A DNA stretch of 64,000 nucleotides from Paracoccaceae bacterium (GTDB lineage Bacteria; Pseudomonadota; Alphaproteobacteria; Rhodobacterales; Rhodobacteraceae): the NCBI GenBank assembly GCA_027013095.1, contig JALUYI010000035.1, positions 124,001-188,000 of the forward strand. The letters are read 5' to 3'. The notes under the pieces are model-generated. The model made no database searches. It saw only the letters and a list, made by a program, of their open reading frames with translations, and was not told the DNA's origin. How positions within the stretch are numbered: position 1 is the first letter of the stretch; each line of letters starts with the position of its first letter. Shown piece by piece: positions 9,288-17,839 of the stretch. The position numbers and the translations under genes were made by a program.

Positions 9288-10859
9288 ATGCCAGACCTGA
9301 TTGATCCCCCGAATTTGGGTGAAAATGCCCCGGAATTCACCGTTTCTGAGATTTCCGGCGTCGTCAAACGCCTGATCGAGGGCGAATTTTCGCACGTTCG
9401 CATCCGCGGTGAGGTGGGGCGGGTTTCGCGTCCGGCTTCGGGGCATCTCTATTTGGACCTCAAGGATGACCGCGCGGTTCTGGCGGGCGTTATCTGGAAG
9501 GGCGTTGCCACACGCCTGCGCCACCGCCCCGAAGAGGGGATGGAGGTCATCGCCACCGGCCGGCTGACCACATTTGCCGGGCAGTCGCGCTATCAGATGG
9601 TGATCGAGGATATCTCGCCCGCCGGCGAAGGGGCACTGATGGCGATGCTGGAGCGGCGCAAAAAGGCGTTGGCCGCCGAAGGGCTGTTTGGCGCCGAGCG
9701 CAAGCAACCCTTGCCTTATCTCCCGGGGCTGATTGGTGTTGTGACCTCTCCCTCGGGGGCGGTGATCCGCGATATCCTGCACCGCCTGCGGGATCGTTTC
9801 CCACGCAAGGTTCTGGTCTGGCCGGTGCCCGTGCAGGGTGAGAAATGTGCCGCGTCCGTGGCCGCCGCCATCGCTGGTTTCAACCGATTGCAGCCGGGCG
9901 GTGCGGTGCCACGACCGGATTTGCTGATTGTTGCGCGCGGCGGCGGCTCGATCGAGGATCTCTGGGGGTTCAATGAAGAGGCGGTTGTTCGCGCCGCGGC
10001 CGCCAGCACCATCCCGCTGATCTCGGCTATCGGGCATGAGACCGACACGACCCTGATAGACCTTGCTGCCGATCAACGGGCGCCGACTCCGACCGCCGCC
10101 GCCGAGTTGGCTGTGCCCGTGCGCGCCGACTTGCTGGCCCATCTCAACACGCTGGAGGCCCGCCGGATTGCGGCACAGGAAAGCCGCCTGAATGTGCGGC
10201 GCCAGCGCCTCAAGGACCTCGCCCGGGCGCTGCCGCGGCCGATCGACCTTGTGGCCGGGGCGCAACAGACGCTGGACAACCGGGCCTTGCGCCTGCAGGC
10301 CGCCCTGAGAGCTGTCACCCACAACAAGAGACAGGTCTTTGCTCGGGCCAGCGCCGGATTGCGCCCCAATGTCCTCAAGCAGGGGATGGGACAGTCAAGA
10401 CACCGCCTCGCAACCCTCTCGGCGCAGCTAGTGCGCGCCCTCGGGCAGGTGGTGCAGCAGCCGCGGACCCTGCTGAAGGCCAATGGGGCGGCCTTGCGCG
10501 CTGCCTCGCCCGCGCGCCTTGTCGCGGCGCAGAATGAGCGCCTGACCCGGCTGTCGGCCCAACTGGATCAGGCGGTGCGGGCCGGTGCCGAGCGTCGGCG
10601 CACGCAACTGGACGCGCTCGAGCGTCTGCGCCAGACGCTCGGCTATACGCAGACGCTGAAGCGCGGGTTTGCGGTCGTACGCGCCCAGCCCGACGGGCGA
10701 ATTATCACCCACGCCAAAGAGGCGCGCCGCGCCACGGGTCTGGATATTCTGTTTCAGGACGGCGCGGTTTCGCTGAACGGTTCCGCTGGCGCAAAATCGG
10801 GTGGCAAACGGGCACCGAAAAGCGATCACCGCGATCCGGGGCAGGGCCAGCTGTTCTGA
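9288..10859 (+). CDS. xseA: Exodeoxyribonuclease VII large subunit
   Basis: A 523-residue protein, catalytic subunit of the XseA-XseB nuclease that degrades single-stranded DNA in both directions. The N-terminal OB fold (about 15-110) carries I-R-G-E-V-G-R and S-G-H-L-Y-L-D-L-K-D-D. The central domain has T-S-P-S-G-A-V-I-R-D-I and A-R-G-G-G-S-I-E-D-L-W-G-F-N, then A-I-G-H-E-T-D-T, all family-specific. A long charged helical region (300-450), predicted coiled coil, follows. The C-terminus ends in a lysine-rich tail. The small subunit xseB is not in this window. Confidence 0.95.
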   Translation: MPDLIDPPNLGENAPEFTVSEISGVVKRLIEGEFSHVRIRGEVGRVSRPASGHLYLDLKDDRAVLAGVIWKGVATRLRHRPEEGMEVIATGRLTTFAGQSRYQMVIEDISPAGEGALMAMLERRKKALAAEGLFGAERKQPLPYLPGLIGVVTSPSGAVIRDILHRLRDRFPRKVLVWPVPVQGEKCAASVAAAIAGFNRLQPGGAVPRPDLLIVARGGGSIEDLWGFNEEAVVRAAAASTIPLISAIGHETDTTLIDLAADQRAPTPTAAAELAVPVRADLLAHLNTLEARRIAAQESRLNVRRQRLKDLARALPRPIDLVAGAQQTLDNRALRLQAALRAVTHNKRQVFARASAGLRPNVLKQGMGQSRHRLATLSAQLVRALGQVVQQPRTLLKANGAALRAASPARLVAAQNERLTRLSAQLDQAVRAGAERRRTQLDALERLRQTLGYTQTLKRGFAVVRAQPDGRIITHAKEARRATGLDILFQDGAVSLNGSAGAKSGGKRAPKSDHRDPGQGQLF

Positions 10860-10925
10860 GGGTTCTGACCCTTATATGGTTCCATGATCTTCTAGACTGC
10901 CCGTCACACGGCCCTTGGCGACCGC

Positions 10926-11318
10926 CTAGACTCCGACATCCGGCCCCTTGCAGATCAGCGGTGCGGGGCTGCGCTTGACAACCCTCAGGCCGTCGCCCGG
11001 GCCAGCCCCGTCAGCCCGGGCCACCAGACCACCGGGGCCGTCGAAAATCCGCCAGCATTGTTCGGTCGTCTCATCCTCATAGCGAAAACAGATCATGTCC
11101 TTTTTTGCGTACCAGACGCCGTGGGTGCAGCTCCCGTCACCGTAGCGCCAGATCGAGCGCTGCCCCTTCAGGTATTGCTCGGCGCCATAGGGGCCGCTCG
11201 GAGTTGCAAAATAAAGGGTTTTCCCCTCGGCGACGGCCTTGAATTGCGACAGGCTGAGCGGGGTTTCCGCCAACAGGACGCCCGGCACAACCAGTAGAAT
11301 GAGAATCAGTCTGACCAT
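10926..11318 (-). CDS. Secreted hypothetical protein
   Basis: A 130-residue protein with a clear signal peptide (V-R-L-I-L-I-L-L-V-V-P-G-V-L-L-A, cleavage after about residue 18). I do not recognise the family with certainty. The mature part has aromatic and cysteine-bearing motifs: L-Y-F at the front, C-T-H-G-V-W, D-M-I-C-F-R-Y-E and E-Q-C-W, a pattern seen in small secreted proteins of this group with two disulfides. The start is the ATG at 11318 because a GGGAGGGG Shine-Dalgarno lies just upstream; the GTG at 11324 would fall inside that signal. It is convergent with xseA. Confidence 0.65.
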   Translation of the reverse strand: MVRLILILLVVPGVLLAETPLSLSQFKAVAEGKTLYFATPSGPYGAEQYLKGQRSIWRYGDGSCTHGVWYAKKDMICFRYEDETTEQCWRIFDGPGGLVARADGAGPGDGLRVVKRSPAPLICKGPDVGV

Positions 11319-11478
11319 CGCCACCCCTCCCGGTCAAAAGCCACCTTTGATCCCGGCATCTTACGTCGAAACTTGTGAAATTGACAGATGAGGTGAGCGG
11401 TCAGGCGTGGTCTTGTTCTTGCGCCATTTCTTGTGCCATGTGGACTCTTTCGCGATTTTGCGGCTTGAAATGTCGTAT

Positions 11479-11507
11479 TTGCAGTGCGCCAGTGATCCGC
11501 GTTATCT
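11479..11507 (+). promoter_or_regulatory. Candidate sigma-70-type promoter of the fused flavoprotein gene
   Basis: TTGCAG (11479-11484) and TTATCT (11502-11507) are separated by 17 bp. A start near 11514 would give a leader of about 37 bases to the ATG at 11551, which supports that start over the in-frame codons further upstream. Just upstream, TTCTTGYGCCAT is repeated in tandem (about 11414-11437); its role is unclear. Confidence 0.4.
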
Positions 11508-11550
11508 TATTCAAACGAGCGGGATTTATGGCAACACGGGGGCGATGATT

Positions 11551-13242
11551 ATGGCAAAGGGCAAGGATGAGGGGGTCTGGATATCGGCCACCGGACGGGG
11601 CCGCCCCCGCCCCAAGGGAAGGCAGGCCACCGAGGAAGACCTTGCGACGATCCGCGATCTGTTGGCTGACCGGCCGCGACGCGCCGACCTTTTGATCGAA
11701 TATCTTCATTTGATTCAGGATACTTACGGGTTTCTCTCGACGCACCACCTTGTTGCATTGGCCGAGGAAATGGGCCTCTCTCAAGCCGAGGTATACGAAG
11801 TTGCAACCTTTTACGCCCATTTTGATGTCGTCCCCGAAGGTGATTCGCCGCCGCCACGTCTGACCATCAGAGTTTGCGATTCGCTGTCCTGTGAACTCGC
11901 CGGGGCAGCGGCGCTGAAACAGGCGCTGGAAAACGGCGTTGATCCTGCCGAGGTCCGCGTCTTGCGCGCGCCCTGCATGGGGCGCTGTGATATGGCCCCT
12001 GTGGTCGAACTGGGTCAGAACCATATTGTTCAGGCCACGCCGGCACGGGTTTTGGCCGCTGTCGATGCCGGGCAGACGGATTGCGAAATGCCAGATTTCG
12101 AGGGCTACGATGCCTATCGGGAGAAAGGAGGATATGACACCCTTTGCGCCTTGCGGGATGGCCTGAAAACCTTTGATGAGGTCCGCGATATCCTGCTTGA
12201 CAGCGGCTTGCGTGGGATGGGTGGGGCCGGATTTCCGACCGGGCGAAAATGGGATATCGTGCGCGCGAACGCAGCCCCACGTTATCTGGCCGTCAACGCC
12301 GATGAGGGCGAGCCGGGCACGTTCAAAGATCGCCATTTTCTGGAAACCACACCCCATGCCGTCCTTGAGGGCATGTTGATCGCGGCTTGGGCAATAGGGG
12401 CTAGGAAATGCTTTTTCTACCTTCGGGACGAATACCCGGAGGCCCGAAAAATCCTGCAACAAGAAATTGCCCGACTAACCAAAGAGGGGCTGGTCCGCCC
12501 CGGAACGATTGATCTGCGTCGTGGCGCAGGGGCCTATATCTGTGGCGAGGAAAGCGCCATGATCGAATCGATCGAGGGAAAACGCGGTCTACCGCGCCAC
12601 CGTCCGCCGTATGTGGCCGAGGTGGGGGTTTTTGGCCGCCCGACACTGGTCCATAATGTCGAGACCCTGTTTTGGGTGACGCGGATCCTGCGCGAAGGGG
12701 GCAAGGTCTTTGCCGGACGCGGGGCTAACGGACGCACGGGGATGCGCAGCTATTCGGTCTCGGGGCGCGTTGCCAATCCCGGCGTCAAGATTGCTCCGGC
12801 GGGGTTGACCATTCGCGAGCTGATTGCACTGTCCGGTGGCATGGCGGACGGCCACGTGTTCCGGGCCTATCAGCCGGGCGGACCATCGTCGGGGCTGTTG
12901 CCGGCTGATCTGGATGACATCCCGCTGGATTTTGATACCTTGCAACCTCACGGCAGTTTCATCGGTTCTGCCGCCGTGGTGGTGCTGTCGGACAAGGACC
13001 GTCCGCGCGATGCCGCCCTCAACATGCTGAGGTTTTTTGAGGATGAAAGTTGTGGTCAATGCACCCCCTGCCGGTTGGGTTGCGAAAAGGCGGTCAAGCT
13101 GATGCAGCACGAAACATGGGAGACCGACCTCTTGGAGGAGTTGTGTACGGCGATGAGCGACGCATCGATTTGCGGTCTTGGGCAGGCGGCCCCCAACGCT
13201 ATTCGTCTGGTCATGGCGCATTTCCCCAAGGACATCCTGTGA
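11551..13242 (+). CDS. Fused NuoE/NuoF-like NADH-binding flavoprotein (formate dehydrogenase gamma-beta type)
   Basis: A 563-residue fusion of a thioredoxin-like [2Fe-2S] domain and a NuoF/FdsB domain. The first part (about 25-160) holds the cluster ligands Cys109, Cys114, Cys142 and Cys146. The second has G-M-G-G-A-G-F-P-T-G for FMN/NADH, N-A-D-E-G-E-P-G-T-F-K-D, G-A-G-A-Y-I-C-G-E-E, and a [4Fe-4S] site C-G-Q-C-T-P-C-R with a distal cysteine in S-I-C-G-L-G. Such fusions normally pass electrons between NAD and a molybdenum formate dehydrogenase alpha subunit. No alpha subunit or accessory gene adjoins: a lysoplasmalogenase-like gene follows. The start at 11551 has GGGGG eight bases upstream; ATG 11545 is possible. 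Confidence 0.82.
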   Translation: MAKGKDEGVWISATGRGRPRPKGRQATEEDLATIRDLLADRPRRADLLIEYLHLIQDTYGFLSTHHLVALAEEMGLSQAEVYEVATFYAHFDVVPEGDSPPPRLTIRVCDSLSCELAGAAALKQALENGVDPAEVRVLRAPCMGRCDMAPVVELGQNHIVQATPARVLAAVDAGQTDCEMPDFEGYDAYREKGGYDTLCALRDGLKTFDEVRDILLDSGLRGMGGAGFPTGRKWDIVRANAAPRYLAVNADEGEPGTFKDRHFLETTPHAVLEGMLIAAWAIGARKCFFYLRDEYPEARKILQQEIARLTKEGLVRPGTIDLRRGAGAYICGEESAMIESIEGKRGLPRHRPPYVAEVGVFGRPTLVHNVETLFWVTRILREGGKVFAGRGANGRTGMRSYSVSGRVANPGVKIAPAGLTIRELIALSGGMADGHVFRAYQPGGPSSGLLPADLDDIPLDFDTLQPHGSFIGSAAVVVLSDKDRPRDAALNMLRFFEDESCGQCTPCRLGCEKAVKLMQHETWETDLLEELCTAMSDASICGLGQAAPNAIRLVMAHFPKDIL

Positions 13243-13286
13243 TCCCGCGCCACGTCATCAGGCCTCCGGACCGGCATTGTTAAGCT

Positions 13287-13949
13287 ATGGCGTGGTCCGG
13301 CTTGACCCTTTTCTATCTTGGTTTTGCAGCCCTCCTGGCGGTGATTTACGGTGCGGTTTACTGCAATTCGACCACGCTTGCCGGCTCGATTTCCAAGACC
13401 GCGTCGATCCTGTTTCTGGCACTTGTTGCCGTGGCGTCCAGCGCCCCGTGGCTGCTGGTTCTGGCCTTGCTTTTGTCCGCACTTGGGGATGCCTTTCTGT
13501 CGCGCGATGGCGATGGTGTTTTTCTGGCCGGAATGGGCGCTTTTTTTGGCGCGCATATTACCTATGCCGCGCTTTTCCTCAATTTTGCCGGGACGGGGGA
13601 TTTTGGCGCTGAAAGCGCCCTGATCCTGGCTCTGATGCTGGCGTACGGCGTGGCGATTTTTCGAATCATTGCCCCTGGTCTCGGCCGGTTCCGAGGGCCC
13701 GTTGCCGTTTATGTGCTGGCGATTGTCGGCATGGCCTGGAGCGCCTCGCAATTGAGCCGCAGCATCGCGGCACCTGGCATTGCAGTCGGGGCGGCGCTGT
13801 TTGTTTTTTCCGACACGGTTCTGGCCTTGCAGAAATTCCGCTTTCGGCCTGGCGGGCGCTGGCACGCGCGGGCCAGCTATCTGGTCTGGCCCAGCTATTG
13901 GCTGGCGCAGCTTGGCATTCTCTGGGGGGTGGTCAATGCCGCGGGTTGA
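13287..13949 (+). CDS. Lysoplasmalogenase-like YhhN/TMEM86 family membrane protein
   Basis: A 220-residue integral membrane protein with about eight hydrophobic segments. The family landmarks are S-A-L-G-D-A-F-L near residue 65 and F-L-A-G-M-G-A-F-F-G-A-H near 80-90, matching the YhhN/TMEM86 pattern of conserved aspartates and a histidine inside the membrane. Animal TMEM86B hydrolyses the vinyl-ether bond of lysoplasmalogens. Bacterial members are mostly untested, so the activity is by family only. It starts 44 bp after the flavoprotein gene on the same strand and may be cotranscribed, with no evident functional link. Confidence 0.75.
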   Translation: MAWSGLTLFYLGFAALLAVIYGAVYCNSTTLAGSISKTASILFLALVAVASSAPWLLVLALLLSALGDAFLSRDGDGVFLAGMGAFFGAHITYAALFLNFAGTGDFGAESALILALMLAYGVAIFRIIAPGLGRFRGPVAVYVLAIVGMAWSASQLSRSIAAPGIAVGAALFVFSDTVLALQKFRFRPGGRWHARASYLVWPSYWLAQLGILWGVVNAAG

Positions 13950-14090
13950 TCTGGGCCTGACATTTGCTCTTGACCTTCGCGGGTGAATTCGCTTGGAGAA
14001 AGGCTCGGGCTGAAAACCGGCGATCCCTCTTTTCCCGATCGGGAACACGGAATAGGGTTGGCCCAGCCTGTGTCTGTGAAAGGGTCCGTT

Positions 14091-15155
14091 GTGGCATTTT
14101 TTTCTAAACTCAAAGATCGTCTTTTCAGATCCTCCGCGAAACTGGATGAAGGGCTGGACGAGATCCTGAACGCAGCGACCCCAAAGACGTCGGCGCCCCA
14201 GCCCGAGAACCCGGCCCCCGGCGCCACGGATAATGCCGCTGCGGAAACCGAGAAACCGGCAAAACCCGGGCTGGTCGGACGCCTGTTGGGGCAGACCCGC
14301 GACGCCGAACAGTCCGCGGCGCGCCGGGTTCTGGACGACGCGATGCTGGAGAGCCTCGAAGAACTGCTGATCTCGGCCGACATGGGGGTCGAGCCGGCGC
14401 TCAGGGCGACGGCAAATCTGGCCGAGGGGCGGTTTGGCAAGAAACTGGGTGCGCGTGAAATCAAGGAGCTGCTGGCCAAGGAGGTTGCGCGCATCATGGC
14501 GCCGGTGTCAAAGCCGCTGCCGATCTATGCGAAAAAGCCGCAGGTGGTGCTGGTGGTTGGCGTGAACGGCTCGGGCAAGACGACCACCATCGGCAAGCTG
14601 GCCAGCCAGTTTCGCGCCGCCGGCAAGTCCGTCGTGATCGCGGCGGGGGATACGTTTCGCGCCGCGGCCGTCGAACAGTTGCAGGTCTGGGGAGAGCGTG
14701 CCGATGTCCCCGTTATGACCGCTCCCGAGGGGTCGGACCCGGCCAGCCTTGCGTTTGACGCCATGGGCCGCGCCGAGGCAGACGGGGCCGATCTATTGAT
14801 GATCGACACTGCCGGACGGCTGCAGAATCGTCAGGATCTGATGGAGGAGTTGGGGAAAATCGTGCGCGTTATCCGCAAGAAGGATCCCGAGGCCCCGCAC
14901 AATACCCTGCTGGTGCTGGACGCGACCACAGGGCAGAACGCGCTTAATCAGGTTGAGGTCTTTCAGAAAATCTCGGACGTGTCCGGGCTGATCATGACCA
15001 AACTGGACGGCACCGCCAAGGGGGGTGTGCTGGTGGCGCTGGCCGACAGGTTCGGCCTGCCGATTCACGCCATTGGTGTCGGCGAGCAGATCGACGATCT
15101 GGCCCCCTTTGATCCCGATGAGTTTGCCCGCGCTCTTATCGGTCTTGAGGATTGA
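14091..15155 (+). CDS. ftsY: Signal recognition particle receptor FtsY
   Basis: A 354-residue SRP GTPase that brings ribosome-nascent chain complexes to the translocon at the inner membrane. The start is taken as GTG 14091 (V-A-F-F-S-K-L-K-D-R-L-F), whose amphipathic helix is the membrane-binding end seen in alphaproteobacterial FtsY; in-frame GTG codons at 14070 and 14076 are alternatives. An acidic, Pro/Ala-rich linker (about 25-65) precedes the N domain. The G domain carries G-V-N-G-S-G-K-T-T-T (G1), D-T-A-G-R (G3), and T-K-L-D-G-T-A-K-G-G (G4 and closing loop). Length and motif order are normal for FtsY and exclude Ffh, since there is no M domain. Confidence 0.95.
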   Translation: MAFFSKLKDRLFRSSAKLDEGLDEILNAATPKTSAPQPENPAPGATDNAAAETEKPAKPGLVGRLLGQTRDAEQSAARRVLDDAMLESLEELLISADMGVEPALRATANLAEGRFGKKLGAREIKELLAKEVARIMAPVSKPLPIYAKKPQVVLVVGVNGSGKTTTIGKLASQFRAAGKSVVIAAGDTFRAAAVEQLQVWGERADVPVMTAPEGSDPASLAFDAMGRAEADGADLLMIDTAGRLQNRQDLMEELGKIVRVIRKKDPEAPHNTLLVLDATTGQNALNQVEVFQKISDVSGLIMTKLDGTAKGGVLVALADRFGLPIHAIGVGEQIDDLAPFDPDEFARALIGLED

Positions 15156-15158
15156 GCG

Positions 15159-15287
15159 ATGGCGCGCCCGTGTGATGCGCCGGATGGTGCCGCCGTGCCC
15201 AGAGCCGCGATTTTGCCCCGTCCCGTCCCTTTGCATATTCGCGAGACCCGGATCACGCATGCTGAAACCTTGGGAATGACAGCGTGA
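15159..15287 (+). CDS. Candidate 42-codon ORF between ftsY and the DMT transporter
   Basis: An ATG three bases after the ftsY stop opens a 42-codon frame whose TGA overlaps the GTG of the next gene (GTGA, 15284-15287). The peptide is Pro/Ala/Arg-rich with no hydrophobic segment and no motif I recognise. The placement, tightly coupled on both sides, is what would be expected of a translated spacer or small protein. There is no strong Shine-Dalgarno apart from ribosomes finishing ftsY. It could equally be a chance frame that happens to bridge the two genes. Confidence 0.3.
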   Translation: MARPCDAPDGAAVPRAAILPRPVPLHIRETRITHAETLGMTA

Positions 15288-16198
15288 TAAGCCAGTGGAT
15301 CCTTGGTCTGGCCGGCACGCCGGACGGTCATGTTCTGGCCCTGTCTTTGGCGCTGTTTGCCGCAATCCTGCATGCGACTTTTGGTGCGCTCCAGAAAGGG
15401 CGGCACGATCCCTGGATGACCCGGGGGGCCACTGACATCGTTTATGGGCTGATCATGTTGCCCGTCGCCTTGTTCATGGTGCCGCGCCCGACGCCGGCAA
15501 TTTGGGTCCTTCTGGCCGGGGCCTGGGTCATTCACACGATCTACAAGCTGTTGCAGGCCTCGGCCTATACGCGCGGCGATTTTACCGTGGTCTACCCTGT
15601 CGTACGTGGCAGCGGCCCGTTGATCACGGTAGCAGCGGCGACCGTTGTTTTCAACGAGACCTTTACCCTGATGCAGTGGCTGGGGGTTGCGGCCCTAAGC
15701 GGTGGCATATTGGGCCTTGCGGCCTATAACCTCAGGAAAACCACGATTGATCTGCTGCGCTTGCAACAGGCCCTGGGGTTGGCGGTTCTGACCGGAATTT
15801 CAGTGGCCGCCTACACGACCTATGATGCCTACGGGATCCGTTCATCGCTGGACCCGTTCACGTTTCTGGCCTGGTTCTTTGTTGTAGATGGAGTCTCGCT
15901 GCCGGCTATTGCGGTCTGGCGTTGGCGGCGTTTGCCAGCCCCGCCGCGCCTCAGGCCGTTGATGTTACGGGGGCTGATCGGCGGCATCATCGCGATTCTC
16001 AGTTTTGGCTCGATCATGCTGGCCACGCGGCTTGACAAGGTGGGCGAGGCGGCGGTTCTGCGCGAAACATCAACCCTGTTTGCGGCCCTGATCGGCTGGC
16101 TGTTTCTGAAAGAGACGGTGGGGCCGTTGCGGGCCGCTCTCATGGGTTTGATCGCTTTCGGTGCGGTTCTGGTGGAATTCGGCGCCAAGGTCGGTTAG
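15284..16198 (+). CDS. EamA/DMT-family membrane transporter
   Basis: A 304-residue membrane protein with about ten hydrophobic segments and two EamA repeats. The first half holds A-Y-T-R-G-D-F-T-V-V-Y-P-V-V-R-G and the second L-R-E-T-S-T-L-F-A, both shared with the DMT protein at 1570-2409, so the window carries two members of one subfamily. The start is GTG 15284; the preceding 42-codon frame ends in a 4-bp overlap with it. yciB follows 9 bp downstream, so the pair is likely one transcript. Substrate unknown. Confidence 0.85.
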   Translation: MISQWILGLAGTPDGHVLALSLALFAAILHATFGALQKGRHDPWMTRGATDIVYGLIMLPVALFMVPRPTPAIWVLLAGAWVIHTIYKLLQASAYTRGDFTVVYPVVRGSGPLITVAAATVVFNETFTLMQWLGVAALSGGILGLAAYNLRKTTIDLLRLQQALGLAVLTGISVAAYTTYDAYGIRSSLDPFTFLAWFFVVDGVSLPAIAVWRWRRLPAPPRLRPLMLRGLIGGIIAILSFGSIMLATRLDKVGEAAVLRETSTLFAALIGWLFLKETVGPLRAALMGLIAFGAVLVEFGAKVG

Positions 16199-16207
16199 GG
16201 GGAGCGC

Positions 16208-16825
16208 ATGAGCCAGCGAAAAAAGATAAACCCGATCCTGAAACTGTCCCTCGAACTGGGGCCAATCCTGTTGTTTTTCATCGGCTACGGCCGGATCAAG
16301 AACATGACGTTCTACATCTTTGGCACCTCGTATCAGGGGTTTATCGTCGCAACGGCGGTCTTTATCCCGGTGCTGTTGGCGGCGACGGCATTCCTGTGGT
16401 GGCGCACCGGTCATCTGTCGCGGATGCAGCTGATGACGGCGATTCTGGTGGTGATCTTCGGTGGGCTGGGAATCTGGTTCAACGACGAGAGCTTTTTCAA
16501 GATGAAGCCAACGATCCTCTACACGATCTTTGCGGTAACGCTGTGGGTGGGGCTGTTGAAGGGCAAGAGCTATCTGCAGCTGGTCATGGATGAGGCGGTG
16601 CCCTTGCAACACGAAGGCTGGATGATATTCACCCGACGCATGGCGCTGTATCTGGCAGCGCTGGCGGTCACCAACGAGATTGTCTGGCGCACCATGTCAA
16701 CCGACGCCTGGGTCAATTTCAAGACCTTCGGGTTGACCGGCTCAATGTTTGCGTTCTTCTTTTTGCAAATGCGGCTGTTCTCGCGCTATGCGCTTGAGGA
16801 TAAGGGCAAGAACCGTCCCGAATAA
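16208..16825 (+). CDS. yciB: Inner-membrane septation protein YciB/IspZ family
   Basis: A 205-residue polytopic membrane protein of the YciB (septation protein A, IspZ) family. The N-terminal K-L-x-L-E-L-G-P-I-L-L-F-F is the family signature; W-F-N-D-E-S-F-F-K-M-K-P-T around residues 92-104 is another conserved stretch. About five to six transmembrane helices are evident. In enterobacteria YciB contributes to cell-envelope synthesis and septation with YciC, and in Shigella it was described as needed for intracellular spreading; the exact biochemical role is not settled. It is close behind the DMT gene and not far from ftsY, an arrangement compatible with an envelope-related operon. Confidence 0.88.
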   Translation: MSQRKKINPILKLSLELGPILLFFIGYGRIKNMTFYIFGTSYQGFIVATAVFIPVLLAATAFLWWRTGHLSRMQLMTAILVVIFGGLGIWFNDESFFKMKPTILYTIFAVTLWVGLLKGKSYLQLVMDEAVPLQHEGWMIFTRRMALYLAALAVTNEIVWRTMSTDAWVNFKTFGLTGSMFAFFFLQMRLFSRYALEDKGKNRPE

Positions 16826-16885
16826 AGCGTCCCAACTGTTTGTCGCAACGCTGTAGGCGCATAAACTCTGTCTGCGCAGGTGCGA

Positions 16886-17599
16886 TCAGTCGCGGGGTTT
16901 TGGCGTGAACAGCGCCTTTTGTGCTTCGCGATTTCCCTTGAAATTGCCGCGCAGCTCGGCGGCGAGGGCGCGGCCCCGGGCAACCCCGGGGCGGGCGGCG
17001 CAGCGCGCAAGCCATGCGTCCATCTTGGGGAAATCGGTGATATCCTGCTCTTGTCCCTGCCACAGCGAGGCCCAGGGCCAGATGGCCATATCCGCGATCG
17101 AAAAAAAATCGCCGGCGACAAAGTCATGGGTGAAGAGCTGGCGTTCAAGAACCCCATAAAGGCGCCGAACCTCGGCGCGGTAGCGGTCCTGCGCATAGGG
17201 CAAGACCTGCGGGGGCTCCATCGCCGGAGCGTATTTCAGGAAATGATGCGCCTGTCCGGCCATCGGACCCAGCCCACCCATCTGCCACATCAACCACTGA
17301 TCCACGACAAGGCGCTGGCGGGCCGTCTGGCCGTAAAACCGGCCGGTCTTGCGGGCCAGATATTGCAGGATCGCGCCGCTTTCAAAGATCGACACTGGCG
17401 CGCCATCCGGGCCGTCGGGGTCAACAATGGCGGGCATCCGGCTGTTCGGCGAGATCGCAAGAAAATCCGGCTGAAACTGTGCCCCGGCGCCAATATCTAC
17501 CAGATTCAGGGCATAGGGTAGGCCCATCTCTTCAAGGGCGATGGCAATTTTCCAGCCGTTCGGGGTTGGCCAGAAATAAAGCTGGATCGGGTCTGTCAT
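16886..17599 (-). CDS. Glutathione S-transferase (YghU/YfcG-like)
   Basis: A 237-residue GST. The thioredoxin-fold N-terminal domain begins I-Q-L-Y-F-W-P-T-P-N-G-W-K, where T-P-N-G is the glutathione-binding loop of the nu-class disulfide oxidoreductases YfcG and YghU. S-P-N-S-R-M-P-A-I-V-D (about 51-61) holds the cis-proline, and F-E-S-G-A-I-L-Q-Y-L-A is the usual second glutathione contact. The helical C-terminal domain includes S-I-A-D-M-A-I-W-P-W. The start is ATG 17599. It diverges from the metZ promoter by about 85 bp. Physiological substrate unknown; disulfide reduction of small thiols is likely. Confidence 0.88.
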   Translation of the reverse strand: MTDPIQLYFWPTPNGWKIAIALEEMGLPYALNLVDIGAGAQFQPDFLAISPNSRMPAIVDPDGPDGAPVSIFESGAILQYLARKTGRFYGQTARQRLVVDQWLMWQMGGLGPMAGQAHHFLKYAPAMEPPQVLPYAQDRYRAEVRRLYGVLERQLFTHDFVAGDFFSIADMAIWPWASLWQGQEQDITDFPKMDAWLARCAARPGVARGRALAAELRGNFKGNREAQKALFTPKPRD

Positions 17600-17683
17600 C
17601 TGATTGCCTCTTTGATTTTCCGCGCCATATTGAGCCGAATCCCGGCGGGCGCAAGGGTGGTCGCCCACGCCGGGTATGATTTC

Positions 17684-17712
17684 TTGACGTGCTCTCGCGA
17701 AAAGCCTATGCA
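17684..17712 (+). promoter_or_regulatory. Promoter of metZ
   Basis: TTGACG (17684-17689) and TATGCA (17707-17712) are separated by exactly 17 bp. Transcription would begin near 17718-17720, which is the first base pair of the SAM-II aptamer, so the RNA opens directly with the riboswitch and has almost no other leader in front. Confidence 0.6.
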
Positions 17713-17717
17713 GCGGG

Positions 17718-17770
17718 CGTGGCGATTTGTTACCGGATTGTGGGCCACGTTAAAAAACCCACTAAAGAGG
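17718..17770 (+). ncRNA. SAM-II riboswitch (metZ leader)
   Basis: The stretch matches the SAM-II class, typical of alphaproteobacterial met genes. P1 is CGTGGC (17718-17723) with GCCACG (17744-17749). The loop starts GATTTGTT and holds ACCG and TTG as in the class. The pseudoknot strand GTGGG (17740-17744) can pair with CCCAC (17758-17762), partly sharing the P1 arm. The A-rich joining segment TTAAAAAA and the 3' signature ACTAAAGAGG (17761-17770) are in place. SAM-I has a four-way junction and does not fit. The downstream terminator suggests transcriptional control: with SAM bound, metZ expression should fall. Confidence 0.9.
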
Positions 17771-17778
17771 TCGCGGAG

Positions 17779-17812
17779 AAACCCCCGATCGGTAAACGGT
17801 AGGGGGTTTTTT
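17779..17812 (+). terminator. Intrinsic terminator/attenuator after the SAM-II aptamer
   Basis: AAACCCCC (17779-17786) and GGGGGTTT (17802-17809) form an 8-bp stem over a 15-base loop, followed by a run of six T (17807-17812). It lies between the aptamer and the metZ start, 27 bp before the ATG, the expected place for a riboswitch-controlled terminator. I did not find an obvious exclusive antiterminator pairing by eye. Confidence 0.85.
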
Positions 17813-17839
17813 GTTGCGACGCGTAGATGGAGACATGCG

